Assembly (NCBI GenBank): GCA_016192705.1
Contig: JACPTQ010000014.1
Location: 79,503 to 121,445 of the forward strand
DNA length: 41,943 bases
Origin: Deltaproteobacteria bacterium
Lineage (GTDB): Bacteria; Myxococcota; JACPTQ01
Direction of reading: 5' to 3'
In this document: positions 25,262 to 34,428 of the stretch, in pieces
How the letters are laid out: the number at the start of each line of letters is the position of its first letter
Numbering within the stretch: the first letter of the stretch is position 1
Program-made: the position numbers and the translations under genes
Notes under the pieces: model-generated
Told to the model about the DNA's origin: nothing
Seen by the model: only the letters and a program-made list of their open reading frames with translations
The model's database searches: none

Positions 25262-26518
25262 ATGGGATGTGGAGGTTTTTTGAGAGCGGTCGTTGCGCAC
25301 AGATGGCACGCGGGCCTCGCCTTGGTGCTTGCGTGCACGGGGCTAAAGCCGCGTGATTTTTCTTCGGATGCCGGCGCGCAGTCGGATGCGGGGACGGATG
25401 CGGGAGCGGATGCGGGTGCGGATGCGGGTGCGGATGCGGGGACGGGAGTGGATGCGGGGACGGATGCGGGTTCCGACGCGGGAATGGACGCGGGTGCGGA
25501 TGTCGATGCGGGCGACGGCGGGAGAGCGAGTCTCGGACTTCCGTGTGATGCGGGAGGCGATTGCGACAGCAACAACTGCGTCGACGGCGTCTGCTGTAAT
25601 CAGCCATCGTGTAACAGGTGCTCCGCGTGTAATGTCGTGGGATCGCTCGGGTTCTGCGCCTTTGTCCCGCTCGGACAAGACCCGCACAACGAGTGTCAGC
25701 GAGACGCGGGAAGTTGTGTTGCTGATTTTTGTAACGGCGCCGGAAGCTGCGGCGTCGAGGACGCTGGTTATGTCTGCTCGTCGTCGTGTTCAAAAGCAAA
25801 TTGCAGTTCGGGCCAATGCGGGTCGACGACGTTCAGTCAATCAACTTGTAACGGCTCGACCGAAACGTGTCCGCTCGCCGCGAGTCAGTCGTGCGCAAAC
25901 AACCTGAACTGTGAAAACACGGCCACCTGTTATTCGCACTGCGTCGTGGATGCCCATTGCTTGACGGGGTATTACTGCGGGATCGGCGGTACGTGCACTC
26001 CGAAACAGATCGTGGGAACGAACTGCACGACTGAAAACCAGTGTCAGTCGGGTGTTTGCTCTGGGCAGTGCGTTCAGTGTGCGACGAACACGGATTGCAC
26101 GACGCAAGGGGCACAGTGCGACGCTGGGGTTTGTCTCCTTTGCAACGACAGCGAACAGTGCGACAGCGGCGGTTTTGGAAACATTTGCTTTACGGTCAAC
26201 GACCCCAGTTCTTGCCGTTGTGGCGCAGGGGGCGCGTTCGAGTGCGAGAATCCGCGCGCGCCTTATTGCGATTTCGCGAGTGGCTGCTCGTGTGGCTCAG
26301 GGACCGTCTGTTCACGCGCGATCGGCGAGACCTGTTCAGCGCGAGCGCTTGGAGCGATCTGCAAGATGGCGCCGGGTAAGCCGTGCCAGGATGCGAGCGA
26401 TTGCGCGGGCAATGTTTGCGACGCCGGGAGTTGCGGGAAACTCTCTTCCGCGCAGCCTTGTTCAAAAAACGAGGACTGCGTGTCGAACAGTTGTGTATCG
26501 TTCAGTTGCGCTCCCTAA
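25262..26518 (+). CDS. Cys-rich lipoprotein with Asp-Ala-Gly repeat linker
   Basis: About 418 residues. The N-terminal signal (VVAHRWHAGLALVLAC) is a good lipoprotein signal, followed by an Asp-Ala-Gly linker (residues about 38-90) encoded by a hexanucleotide array. The rest has tens of cysteines in repeats such as CSGQCVQCATNTDC and CDAGVCLLCNDSEQC, typical of Polyangia secreted proteins of unknown role. Start: ATG 25262 has no ribosome-binding site; TTG 25235 or GTG 25247 in the same frame are alternatives. A strong site (GGGGAGGTGAGAA) is followed by ATG 25222 in another frame, which closes after 44 codons. Confidence 0.75.
   Translation: MGCGGFLRAVVAHRWHAGLALVLACTGLKPRDFSSDAGAQSDAGTDAGADAGADAGADAGTGVDAGTDAGSDAGMDAGADVDAGDGGRASLGLPCDAGGDCDSNNCVDGVCCNQPSCNRCSACNVVGSLGFCAFVPLGQDPHNECQRDAGSCVADFCNGAGSCGVEDAGYVCSSSCSKANCSSGQCGSTTFSQSTCNGSTETCPLAASQSCANNLNCENTATCYSHCVVDAHCLTGYYCGIGGTCTPKQIVGTNCTTENQCQSGVCSGQCVQCATNTDCTTQGAQCDAGVCLLCNDSEQCDSGGFGNICFTVNDPSSCRCGAGGAFECENPRAPYCDFASGCSCGSGTVCSRAIGETCSARALGAICKMAPGKPCQDASDCAGNVCDAGSCGKLSSAQPCSKNEDCVSNSCVSFSCAP
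25376..25530 (+). repeat. G-rich hexanucleotide array 4 (DAG repeat)
   Basis: A GATGCGGGN-type array on the plus strand, about 150 bases, the longest in the window. It encodes the Asp-Ala-Gly linker of the Cys-rich lipoprotein. Confidence 0.85.
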
Positions 26519-26646
26519 GCATCGAGCTGCCTTTGACGCGTGAAAGCCGCGTGTAAGCGAATGTAAGTTCAATCCGGCCGGCGACGCGCGTAGTCTTGCC
26601 CGTTCATCGCGGCGCATCGGGCGCTCGAAGAATGGAGTGAAACATC

Positions 26647-27717
26647 ATGAGTCGAACCGGAAGAATGTCGTGGGTTGGGTGCGTGTTCGTGGGTGCGGCT
26701 GTTCAGGGATGCGGCGTCGGATTGGACGAGGTCGACGCGGTTGCCGCGGCACTTAACGACGTGCCAGCGTGGCAGAAGAAGGTCGCGGCGCCGAGCCCCG
26801 GTACGCGTTATGGACACGCGCTTGTTTACGATGCGGCGCGCCGCGAGACCGTCCTTTTCTCGGGAGATGGAAAGAGCGGGCGAAACAACGAAACGTGGAC
26901 GTGGAACGGAACGGCGTGGCGGAAGAAGAGCCCGTCGAAAAAACCGGCCGCGCGGTGTAACGCGTCGGCGGCGTTTGATTCGGCGCGAAACGTCGTCGTC
27001 TTGTTTGGAGGCGACACGTGCGCCGTGACGGAGCCCGAGTTTGCGCCGGTTGACCAGAAGACGTTCGAATGGAATGGAGCGAATTGGGCGCAGAAGTCGT
27101 CGACGGGGCCGGCGAAGCGAACGGGCGCGGGGATGGCGTACGACGTGGCGCGCGGGAAGACGGTGCTCTTTGGCGGGAGTGGCGCGCGGGTCGGCGGGCG
27201 CGGGACTTTTTTGAACGACACGTGGGAGTGGAACGGGTCGACGTGGACGCGGGTCGCGACGCCGGCGGCGCCGAGTGCGCGCACGGGCGTTGGGATGGTG
27301 TACGACAGCGCGCGCGCGAAGATCGTTTTGTTTGGTGGGATGGAGTTTCGGCCGGGTGGCAACGGGCACCTCGCCGACACGTGGGAGTACGACGGCGCGA
27401 CGTGGACGAAAATCGAGACGCCGATTTTGCCACAACCGCTCGCTGAGCACGGGCTGCGCTTGCACGGGATGACGTTTGACAGCTGCCGCGGGAAGACGGT
27501 CGTGTTTGGCGGCGAGCAGACGTGGGGTTACGGCAGCCCCGACCTATTCATGTACGACGGCGCCGCGTGGACGCAGGTGACAGGGCTTCCGGCTGACCTT
27601 TGGGCGCGACGCTCGTCACCGCTCGCGTTCGACAAGGATCGATGCCGCGGAGTTCTGCATGGCGGCTGGGTGCGCGCGACGGGGACGAAACTCGGCGATA
27701 CGTGGGAGACCTATTGA
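26647..27717 (+). CDS. secreted kelch-like beta-propeller protein
   Basis: A 356-residue protein with an N-terminal export signal ending near QGCG, possibly a lipoprotein. Five to six kelch-type units follow, each with a GMAYDVARGKTVLFGG-like strand pair, a DTWEWNGSTWT-like turn and a Pro-rich connector, as in galactose-oxidase-type propellers. No catalytic residues are evident. GGAGTG precedes ATG 26647. It converges on the next gene with a 5-base gap. The ligand is unknown. Confidence 0.8.
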   Translation: MSRTGRMSWVGCVFVGAAVQGCGVGLDEVDAVAAALNDVPAWQKKVAAPSPGTRYGHALVYDAARRETVLFSGDGKSGRNNETWTWNGTAWRKKSPSKKPAARCNASAAFDSARNVVVLFGGDTCAVTEPEFAPVDQKTFEWNGANWAQKSSTGPAKRTGAGMAYDVARGKTVLFGGSGARVGGRGTFLNDTWEWNGSTWTRVATPAAPSARTGVGMVYDSARAKIVLFGGMEFRPGGNGHLADTWEYDGATWTKIETPILPQPLAEHGLRLHGMTFDSCRGKTVVFGGEQTWGYGSPDLFMYDGAAWTQVTGLPADLWARRSSPLAFDKDRCRGVLHGGWVRATGTKLGDTWETY

Positions 27718-27722
27718 GTTGA

Positions 27723-28460
27723 TCAGTATCCCGCGATGATGCGGCGGAGCGTCGTGAGAAGGACGGCGACGCGCTTCGAGAGCGGGTGCTCGGCGAACGG
27801 AGTTTTGGCTTCGCTGCCCGCGACGCGCGTCATGCCGGCAATTTGAATCGTCGATTTCTTGCCGCGCCACTCGACATCGAGCGTGGCTTCAACGTAGCGC
27901 CCGTGCTGGGTTGTGTCGGTTACGTGGGATTCGGACTCCGCGAGGCGCTGCGCTTCGATGACGGAGACAACCTTTGCGAAATCGTCGGGCGACAGGTCGC
28001 CCTCGCGGCGTACGGGTGGTGACGCTGAGGGCCGCCGTCCGCCCGTCGACGTCACCGACACGAGGTGTCCCGCGCGAAGGTCGACGGTCATCGTGCGAGA
28101 GTGACTGTCCTTCGATCGCTCGCCATCTCGGAGTACGAGCTTGAACACAAGGTCGTGGCGACCCGCGTCGCCCATTGCGGTCGTGGCGACAGGCGGCGTT
28201 GACGATGTGGCGCTTGGGCCGCCGATGGTGATCGTCGAATCGGTGCGGACGCCGCTTATAACCGATGGAACCGCAAGGTCGGGCTTTGGGAGTGCGGCGA
28301 TGGCCGAACGTGGGGGCGTCGCAGATGGCGAAGACGCTGGTGGCGTCCGTGAAGCGACGGGGAGCTCTGGAATCGGAACGACGGGTGGCGGTGGCGACGA
28401 TGACTTGCAGGCGAATGCGAAAGCGGCGAGCGAAAGAAAGGGCGCGGTGCATCTGTTCAT
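27723..28460 (-). CDS. lipoprotein of unknown function
   Basis: About 245 residues from ATG 28460. A longer open frame exists but the signal (FLSLAAFAFAC) fits this start. A Pro/Ser-rich stretch follows, then a domain of about 140 residues with KLVLRDGERSKDSHSRTMTVDLRAGHLVSV and YVEATLDVEWRGKKSTIQIAG, which reads as a beta-sheet domain. No family is recognised. It is 51 bases downstream of the 1609-residue protein gene and may be cotranscribed with it. Confidence 0.7.
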   Translation of the reverse strand: MNRCTAPFLSLAAFAFACKSSSPPPPVVPIPELPVASRTPPASSPSATPPRSAIAALPKPDLAVPSVISGVRTDSTITIGGPSATSSTPPVATTAMGDAGRHDLVFKLVLRDGERSKDSHSRTMTVDLRAGHLVSVTSTGGRRPSASPPVRREGDLSPDDFAKVVSVIEAQRLAESESHVTDTTQHGRYVEATLDVEWRGKKSTIQIAGMTRVAGSEAKTPFAEHPLSKRVAVLLTTLRRIIAGY

Positions 28461-28511
28461 TGAGAGAATTGTGAAGGAGTCGGTCCAGAAGAACAAGCGG
28501 GAGCGGGTACG

Positions 28512-31500
28512 TTAGCGCGTGGGCGACGTTCGTTGTCGTTTAATCGAGTCGCTCCACGCGACGAGGTCACGCTCGATCGCGCGCGACCTTGCGAGCACCG
28601 CCGCCTCTGGGTTGCCATTTGCAAACGCGAACCAAGAATCGACCGTGTGCCCGTGTCGCGCGAGATGTCGATTCGCAAACGCGCGTGCGTACTCGGGCGC
28701 CTTTTGTTCAATTTCGCCGATCGTTCGCAACACTTGAATCTCAGCAAGCGCCGCGTCGCGCCGAATCTTCTCGTCAAACGATGGCCCCTCGCACGCCAGC
28801 GCGCGGTTAATCCACTGGTCCTTTTGCGGCATCGCCGCGAACTTCATCTCGCCCTGGCTTGGGCAGGCGCTCGGAAAAAGCGCTGCGCAAACGCCGTACG
28901 CGAGTTTCAAGACTTTGTTCTGCGCGAGCTTGAAGATCGGCGCCGCGACCTTGCGAAGCATCTTCGAGAGCAGCCGCTCGACGAGGCCGGTGAGCGCGTT
29001 CACAGCGGCGTCGGCGAGCTCATCCATGATCGCTTGGTACGCGATCTCCGCGGCCGCCGCGAGCGCCGACCCCGCACCAAACGGAATCGCGGCGAGCGCC
29101 GACGTGAGCGCCGTGATCGCCACATCGAGCGGTTTCCGAACAATCGAAAACACGAGATTCACGAGTTTTCGCGCGAACGGCTCGACGATCGACGCGACGC
29201 GCTCCCCAATCATCTTGATCAGGTCCTCGAGCATCTTGTTCAAGATTTCGCCCGACCCCTCGATGACCTTCTTTTTCGCCGCGATCTCGCGCACCGCATC
29301 GAACGCCTTTTCGTGGTCCTTGAGAAGTTTTTTCGCGTCGTTCAACTTGTCTTGCGCCGCCTTCTTTTTCTCCTCAAAGCTTTTCTTCGCCGCCGCATCG
29401 GCCGCTGCCCACGCGACTTCCGCTTTATGGAAATCGTCGAGCGCCTTCGCGACGACTTCATCCCGCGTTTTTCGGAGCGTCCCCTCGGCGTCTTCAATTC
29501 CCTTCTTCAGCTTCTCCCACTGCGCCTTCGCGACGTCGACGAGTTGCTTCACCCATTTATCAAGGAATTCGCCCGACAAGTGCCCAAGGTCCGCCACGCG
29601 CTCAAGCGCATCGCCGAATTTTCCAAGCCCCATCTTCGCGATCGCCCCCAAGAGCCCGCCGAGTTGACTTGCCATTTCGTCCTTGCCGCCAGACAGCTGG
29701 TTCTCTCCCTGTCGCTGCGCGGCTTCCTTCTTTTCGCTCTCCTTCGCCGTCGCGCTCGCTGGCGGCGCCTTCGCGACCCAATCCCACGGCTTCTCGTCCG
29801 CGTAAGCAAAACCGGCGCACTTCATCCAATGTGCCGTGCTCTTCGGGTTTTTGTCCTTCGGCAAAACCCACTTTGTCTTACCTTCTTTGTCCTTGGTCGC
29901 TTTCCCGCCCGCGACAACCATCGCGGGGATATCCATCGCATAAGGTGAGTTCGACTCGTCGTCGGGAATGACCGCGAGCGATGGTCGCCCACCGTAAGCC
30001 GGATGCCCCGACGTTCCGCCGTAACACCAATCGAACTTCGCGAGCTGCTTCTTCGTGTTCTCAATTTTCGTGGCGCTTTGGCCAACCATCTTAAATGCGC
30101 GCAATCGCCTTTCAATCGCGCCGACGACGAGAAGGGGAGACGACGCGCACGCCATTTTGCCGACCTTCGACTTGTACCAGGTCTGCTCGACGCAATAGAT
30201 GTTTCCCTTGAACCACCACGGGATCGCCGCTTCGCGCGCTCGCCGATGCACTTCGAGTCGCGTCATGAGCGGTGCACGTTCGGCCGCGTCAAATACACTG
30301 TTCGCATATTTTTCCGCGGTCCGAAGGAGAATCGTTCGCGCGCCGTCGAGCACCTCGAACAGGTGACTCACGCGCAGAATGATCGACAGCGCCTCGGGTT
30401 GAATTCGAAGCTGCCCTTCGTCGGTCGCCTCGTTTCGAAACGCCTCGAACCAGCGCCGGTCGGGCGTTCGCTCGCCGCTCGTCACTTCTTTGATGAGGTC
30501 GTTGAGCGACTTCGCGGCGTTCTTGTCGACCGCTTTCTCGTTGCCGTCCGGTGTGAACGTAATCTGCACGCACGGCCCCTTCTTACAATCGGACCCGAGC
30601 GGGACGTAGCTGTGTTTCGTGTCCTCCTTGATGTTGAGGCGCTTCAGCTCTCTCACGATTGGGATGTCCGACTCGATGAGCGCGTAGCGCATCGTCGTGC
30701 GATGGCCGAGCGTGTGCCCCGTTTTCGTGGCCCATCGCACGAGGTCGTCCATATCCTTTTTAACGTCGCGCTCAAAGTCCTTCTTCGCTGTGGTGACGGC
30801 GTTATTCACGGCCGGCCACCAAATCTCGGGTGGCGCCCAGACTCCACCGGGCAAATAGACAGCGGCTTGACCGATGAGCGCGGCCCGCACCTTGACGTAC
30901 TCGGGGTTTGGCTTTTGGACCCAATGTTTCCAGAACCACGACCCTTCTTTTTTTCGGATCTCAGGCGGCAACGATCTCATCGTTCTAAGTCCACGCCAAA
31001 GCACGTGGAACTCGTCGCCGCCGTGGAGCCAGTCCTCGTAATGGGCCTTGTGGTCTTTCGCCGCTTCGCGCACCGCATCGGTCCAGCTCCACCGCCGCAA
31101 GATGTCTTCGCTCTTCTCGGTTTCGCCCCACTGAAAAAGGCGCCGGTAACACTGGAGCGACGAGCGGTCGCCCTTCGGGCTCTGAAACCCGTCTGATCTC
31201 GACCCGCCCACGCACACAGCGGGCGCATCTTTAATCATGTGACGCCCCGCGAGCCCGATGTCGATCCCGCACATCCAAAACGGCTTGCCCGAAAAGAATT
31301 CGCGCGCCTTAAAGAGCGCGCAGTAATAACCGCGCTTGAACGCGCCGCGTTTGCAGACGCCGCTCCCGCACCCTTCCGGCACTTCGTGTTTTCGCATCTC
31401 GAACCAGTGCGCGATCGTCTCTTTCGTGAAGCCGCACATCAGCTTCTTGTTGTGGCCGTCGAAGCGACAAAACTCCTTCGCGCCAAAAATCCCCTCGTCG

Positions 31501-33341
31501 CCACCGCCGTCGTTGAACGCCACGAAATCGCCCCAATCGACGAGTTTTTCGGCGTCTTTCATGTCCCAAAGGTTCCACGCTTCCGGGTTGTGCGTGCGAA
31601 TAAACTGGCGAAGCGCGTCGTAGTGGTCGAACACGTTACTCCTATGAATGCTGTCTTTGCTGTCCGCTTTGGTCGGGTCAGAGATCTCTTCGCACGTCGG
31701 CCGATCGAACTTCCAACAGTGGAGCCGCGCCTTGCGATAGTTGTCGTCGACCTTGCCGTCGGCCTCGCGTCCCGCGTATGGCGCGAGCGCGCACGTCTGC
31801 ACGCCTTCCTCGAATGGCCCCGACTCAATGAGTCCGCGCGGCACGTTGCACGTGAACGTCTCCGTGTGCTTCCAGTCGTTGTAAAGGAAGTGGACGAGCC
31901 CCTTGCGATCGGCGCGGCAGAAAAGTTCTTTGTTGCCAAAAAAGTACATCAGCTCTTCGCGCGAGAGCAGCATGAACGGAATCGGCGGGCTGCCCGGACC
32001 GCCACCTGGGGCACCTTCGGGCGCGCAGATCTTTTTGTTCTTCGGTCCTTTGGGACCGCGGCACCACTTCTGATACTCGGAGTTGATGTCCGGGTATTTT
32101 TCGCCCCACACCTGCTGTCGCATCTCGGAGCACATCGCCGAGATGTTCGCGAGGACGTCGTCCATGCTCTTTTCGGGGCGCTTCACCATCACGCGGAAGA
32201 TTCGTTTGCGACAATAAAAGCCGCTCTGCCCCGCCTCACCGCCCGATGGGATGACCATGTGCGCGTCGGTTAAGTGCGGGCTCCCAAAGCAGGCGACGTC
32301 CGGGATGACGCCGTCTTTCGGCGCGGGCGCGACCTCGCCCTTTTTTGTCCACGGGTCGTAGTCGCCGAGCGTGTCGAGCCAGCTCGATGTGCAGTGGACC
32401 TTTTTGCGCTCGAACTTTCCGTCAGCGCCTTTTTTCGGTGCGCAGAAAACTGGGTAGCTGCCAGCGCCGTGTTCGCCGCCGTAAATCTCCGCGGCGACCT
32501 TGCGATAGCTCCCGTAACATTTTCCCTCGACGCAAAACTCGCTCGGCATCTCTTTCGCGTCGAGTTTTTCGATCCCGAGCGCGAAGTTGTCGTATTTCTT
32601 GACGAGCGACTTTCGTTCGTTGCCAAGCTGCTTGCTGCCTTTGCTCTCGTCCTTTTTCTCGTCCGCTGGGCCCGGCAAATAATTGAGCACGGTCGGTTTG
32701 TCGTCGAGCTTCACAAACGGCGTCGGCTCACCCGTCGTCGGTTTCGGGTCCTCGCCGCATTCGTAACGCGGCGGCCAATCTTTGTCGGTTCGCTTCAACG
32801 CCGCGCGGCAGGGCAGGTGATAAAGCTCGTGGTAAAACTTCGCTTGCAAAATAACATCGTCGCCAATCGGCACTTTGAGTTCGCGGTGCTCCGCGACGAC
32901 CTTTTTCAGCTTCGTTCGAAATCTGTCCGCGGCACCCTTGTCCTCCATGTCGAGAACGAAGAGGGCGCGCGCAAGCTCATCGACCGCAATGTCGCCGAGC
33001 GCCTTTTCGCTCTGGGTCGCGAGACCGCGGGCCGCCACGACGGTTGCGTTCTGCTTCGAGAAGCTGCGCTGCCACTTCTTCACGGCAAACTCGAACCGCT
33101 CAAGTTTCTCGTGGTCGACGACGCGAAATTGAACGCGACCAAACCCGCGTCGCACCGAGACTTCGGTAACGGCGGCTTCTTTCGCCTCGTGTTTTTTGTC
33201 GTCTTTCTTGTCATCCTTCTTAACCGGCTTATTTTCTGCTTTTTTCGCCGGCGCCTTTTTCGCGTCCGCGTCGGCCGCGAGCGGGCCCGCGAGAAATGCG
33301 AAAGCGAGCGCGCCAACGAACCATCGATTTGTTTGGACCAT
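28512..33341 (-). CDS. very large secreted protein of unknown function (1609 aa)
   Basis: A signal peptide (FVGALAFAFLAGPLAADA) is followed by a Lys-rich low-complexity stretch (about 28-55). Residues about 56-1150 form one or more globular regions with many Cys and Trp (for example KWCRGPKGPKNKKIC and CVEGKC) and no family I recognise. Residues about 1267-1360 are charged and helical (KAQWEKLKKGIEDAEGTL, EEKKKAAQDKLNDAKKLL), probably coiled coil. Residues about 1390-1450 are a long hydrophobic/amphipathic helical stretch (AITALTSALAAIPFGAGSALAAA), which could insert into a membrane. It is exported, perhaps a surface or toxin-like structural protein. ATG 33341 is preceded by AAGGGAGGACTCC. 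Its upstream region carries a 125-bp palindromic element. Confidence 0.75.
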   Translation of the reverse strand: MVQTNRWFVGALAFAFLAGPLAADADAKKAPAKKAENKPVKKDDKKDDKKHEAKEAAVTEVSVRRGFGRVQFRVVDHEKLERFEFAVKKWQRSFSKQNATVVAARGLATQSEKALGDIAVDELARALFVLDMEDKGAADRFRTKLKKVVAEHRELKVPIGDDVILQAKFYHELYHLPCRAALKRTDKDWPPRYECGEDPKPTTGEPTPFVKLDDKPTVLNYLPGPADEKKDESKGSKQLGNERKSLVKKYDNFALGIEKLDAKEMPSEFCVEGKCYGSYRKVAAEIYGGEHGAGSYPVFCAPKKGADGKFERKKVHCTSSWLDTLGDYDPWTKKGEVAPAPKDGVIPDVACFGSPHLTDAHMVIPSGGEAGQSGFYCRKRIFRVMVKRPEKSMDDVLANISAMCSEMRQQVWGEKYPDINSEYQKWCRGPKGPKNKKICAPEGAPGGGPGSPPIPFMLLSREELMYFFGNKELFCRADRKGLVHFLYNDWKHTETFTCNVPRGLIESGPFEEGVQTCALAPYAGREADGKVDDNYRKARLHCWKFDRPTCEEISDPTKADSKDSIHRSNVFDHYDALRQFIRTHNPEAWNLWDMKDAEKLVDWGDFVAFNDGGGDEGIFGAKEFCRFDGHNKKLMCGFTKETIAHWFEMRKHEVPEGCGSGVCKRGAFKRGYYCALFKAREFFSGKPFWMCGIDIGLAGRHMIKDAPAVCVGGSRSDGFQSPKGDRSSLQCYRRLFQWGETEKSEDILRRWSWTDAVREAAKDHKAHYEDWLHGGDEFHVLWRGLRTMRSLPPEIRKKEGSWFWKHWVQKPNPEYVKVRAALIGQAAVYLPGGVWAPPEIWWPAVNNAVTTAKKDFERDVKKDMDDLVRWATKTGHTLGHRTTMRYALIESDIPIVRELKRLNIKEDTKHSYVPLGSDCKKGPCVQITFTPDGNEKAVDKNAAKSLNDLIKEVTSGERTPDRRWFEAFRNEATDEGQLRIQPEALSIILRVSHLFEVLDGARTILLRTAEKYANSVFDAAERAPLMTRLEVHRRAREAAIPWWFKGNIYCVEQTWYKSKVGKMACASSPLLVVGAIERRLRAFKMVGQSATKIENTKKQLAKFDWCYGGTSGHPAYGGRPSLAVIPDDESNSPYAMDIPAMVVAGGKATKDKEGKTKWVLPKDKNPKSTAHWMKCAGFAYADEKPWDWVAKAPPASATAKESEKKEAAQRQGENQLSGGKDEMASQLGGLLGAIAKMGLGKFGDALERVADLGHLSGEFLDKWVKQLVDVAKAQWEKLKKGIEDAEGTLRKTRDEVVAKALDDFHKAEVAWAAADAAAKKSFEEKKKAAQDKLNDAKKLLKDHEKAFDAVREIAAKKKVIEGSGEILNKMLEDLIKMIGERVASIVEPFARKLVNLVFSIVRKPLDVAITALTSALAAIPFGAGSALAAAAEIAYQAIMDELADAAVNALTGLVERLLSKMLRKVAAPIFKLAQNKVLKLAYGVCAALFPSACPSQGEMKFAAMPQKDQWINRALACEGPSFDEKIRRDAALAEIQVLRTIGEIEQKAPEYARAFANRHLARHGHTVDSWFAFANGNPEAAVLARSRAIERDLVAWSDSIKRQRTSPTR

Positions 33342-33410
33342 AAAAGGAGTCCTCCCTTCCCAAAGCCTCTATCTATAGACGTATTAGCGTGTGAACTTAT
33401 TCATTACAGC

Positions 33411-33535
33411 AGGTTGCTGAAAAACGCCCATCTGTGGCGTTGGCGCGCCGCCGCTCGCTTCCGCGTATATCTGAATACAGCGTCAGCTCGCGGCTTTCCG
33501 CGCCTGCCTTGCATCTGGACGTTTTTGAGCAACCT
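33411..33535. repeat. 125-bp palindromic dispersed element
   Basis: Terminal inverted repeats of about 36 bases: AGGTTGCTGAAAAACGCCCA at the left, and at the right the reverse complement of AGGTTGCTCAAAAACGTCCA. Inner arms (GCCGCCGCTCGC and GCTCGCGGC) give a long cruciform or hairpin. I recall related 'TTTTTCAGCAACCTGCT' elements as common in deltaproteobacterial genomes, but cannot name the family. It ends 70 bases before the 1609-aa protein gene's start. Confidence 0.75.
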
Positions 33536-33978
33536 GAAAAATCCACTTTTTGGCATCCTGTTAGCGCGGGGGCCTCGGAAGCGTTCGCGGAATCTCGCTG
33601 ATTCATGCCCTGATTCCCGGATAATGGGCAACACTTGCGTGTCTGGGCTCTCTCCGGCTCGCGGAAGTCCTCGGGTCTGAGATGAAAAGTGAGTTTGCAA
33701 CACGGGTGAACTCGTCGTAGCCCTCAAGCCCAGAAAACACGTCTCCGTAAAGCGGTCCGCCCGGATTTGCGTAGGGTCGGCAGGGGCGCCGCGCGGGCGC
33801 GCCTCCGCAGGGTCTGCAGCGCGATATCGGATGGGAATCTCCAAGATCTCGCACGCCACAAAACAGGGGCTCGAGCGCTCGTTTGCGTTCAGACCCGAGG
33901 ACGTCGGCGCGCCGAAGCGGGCTCCTGTCGACCCTCACGCGTACGAACGAATGAACCGCTTAACCGGGGACTGGGGAT
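33536..33978. other. region without recognised gene, possible relic
   Basis: About 440 bases between the palindromic element and the 3' end of the signalling operon. Short frames exist on both strands: on the plus strand a 60-codon frame (33831-34013) with the protein-like segment PVDPHAYERMNRLTGDWGFM; on the minus strand a 111-codon frame (33603-33938). Neither has a clear ribosome-binding site or a family match. It may hold decayed mobile-element DNA linked to the neighbouring palindrome. Confidence 0.4.
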
Positions 33979-34428
33979 TTATGGCCGTCGCATGTGCCGC
34001 GGGATCTCGTTGATAAAGAGCCAGTACAGCACCATTTGGCGGACCGATTCGCTGAATTGTTTGAAGTCAACCGCCTTCCGAACATAGCTGTTGCACCCAG
34101 CGGCGTAACAGTCCAGAAGGTCTCTTTCCTCGTTGGAGGCGGTCAAGACGACGACCGGCAGAAAGCGCGTGCGGTCGTCCGCTCGAATGCGACGCAGCAC
34201 TTCGAGGCCACTCACTTTTGGCAGCTTGAGGTCAAGCAGAACGACCGCTGGCAGCTGGTGGGCATCACGCCCCGCGTAGGTGCCAGTTGCGAACAGGTAA
34301 TCGACCGCTTCGGCGCCGTCCCGCACGACGACGATCTTGTTGTTGATGATCTTTTTTTCGAGAGCGCGCACAGTGAGCTCTTCGTCCATGGGGTTGTCCT
34401 CGACCAACAGGATTGTTTTTTCCGTCAT
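33979..34428 (-). CDS. single-domain response regulator (Rcp1/CheY-like)
   Basis: A 149-residue receiver domain with the acidic pair in LVEDNP, phospho-acceptor Asp (about 66) in VVLLDLKLPKVSG, Thr in VLTAS and Lys in YVRKAVDF. It lacks an output domain. The long alpha-4 region and terminal helix resemble Rcp1-type receivers that pair with bacteriophytochrome or hybrid kinases. ATG 34428 overlaps the TGA of the preceding kinase gene as ATGA. It is the last gene of the signalling operon and probably the direct target of the adjacent kinase. Confidence 0.93.
   Translation of the reverse strand: MTEKTILLVEDNPMDEELTVRALEKKIINNKIVVVRDGAEAVDYLFATGTYAGRDAHQLPAVVLLDLKLPKVSGLEVLRRIRADDRTRFLPVVVLTASNEERDLLDCYAAGCNSYVRKAVDFKQFSESVRQMVLYWLFINEIPRHMRRP

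Noticed and set aside
25376-25530. DAG array considered as CRISPR
   Set aside because: Six- to nine-base units without spacers, and translated within a lipoprotein.
28533-29948. A long plus-strand open frame (471 codons) opposite the 1609-residue gene
   Set aside because: An Arg/Leu-rich translation with no motifs, antisense to a gene with a clear signal peptide and good ribosome-binding site. Long antisense frames are expected at this GC content.
32274-33680. A 468-codon plus-strand frame opposite the 5' end of the 1609-residue gene
   Set aside because: Same reason: composition is typical of a shadow frame, and it runs into the palindromic element.
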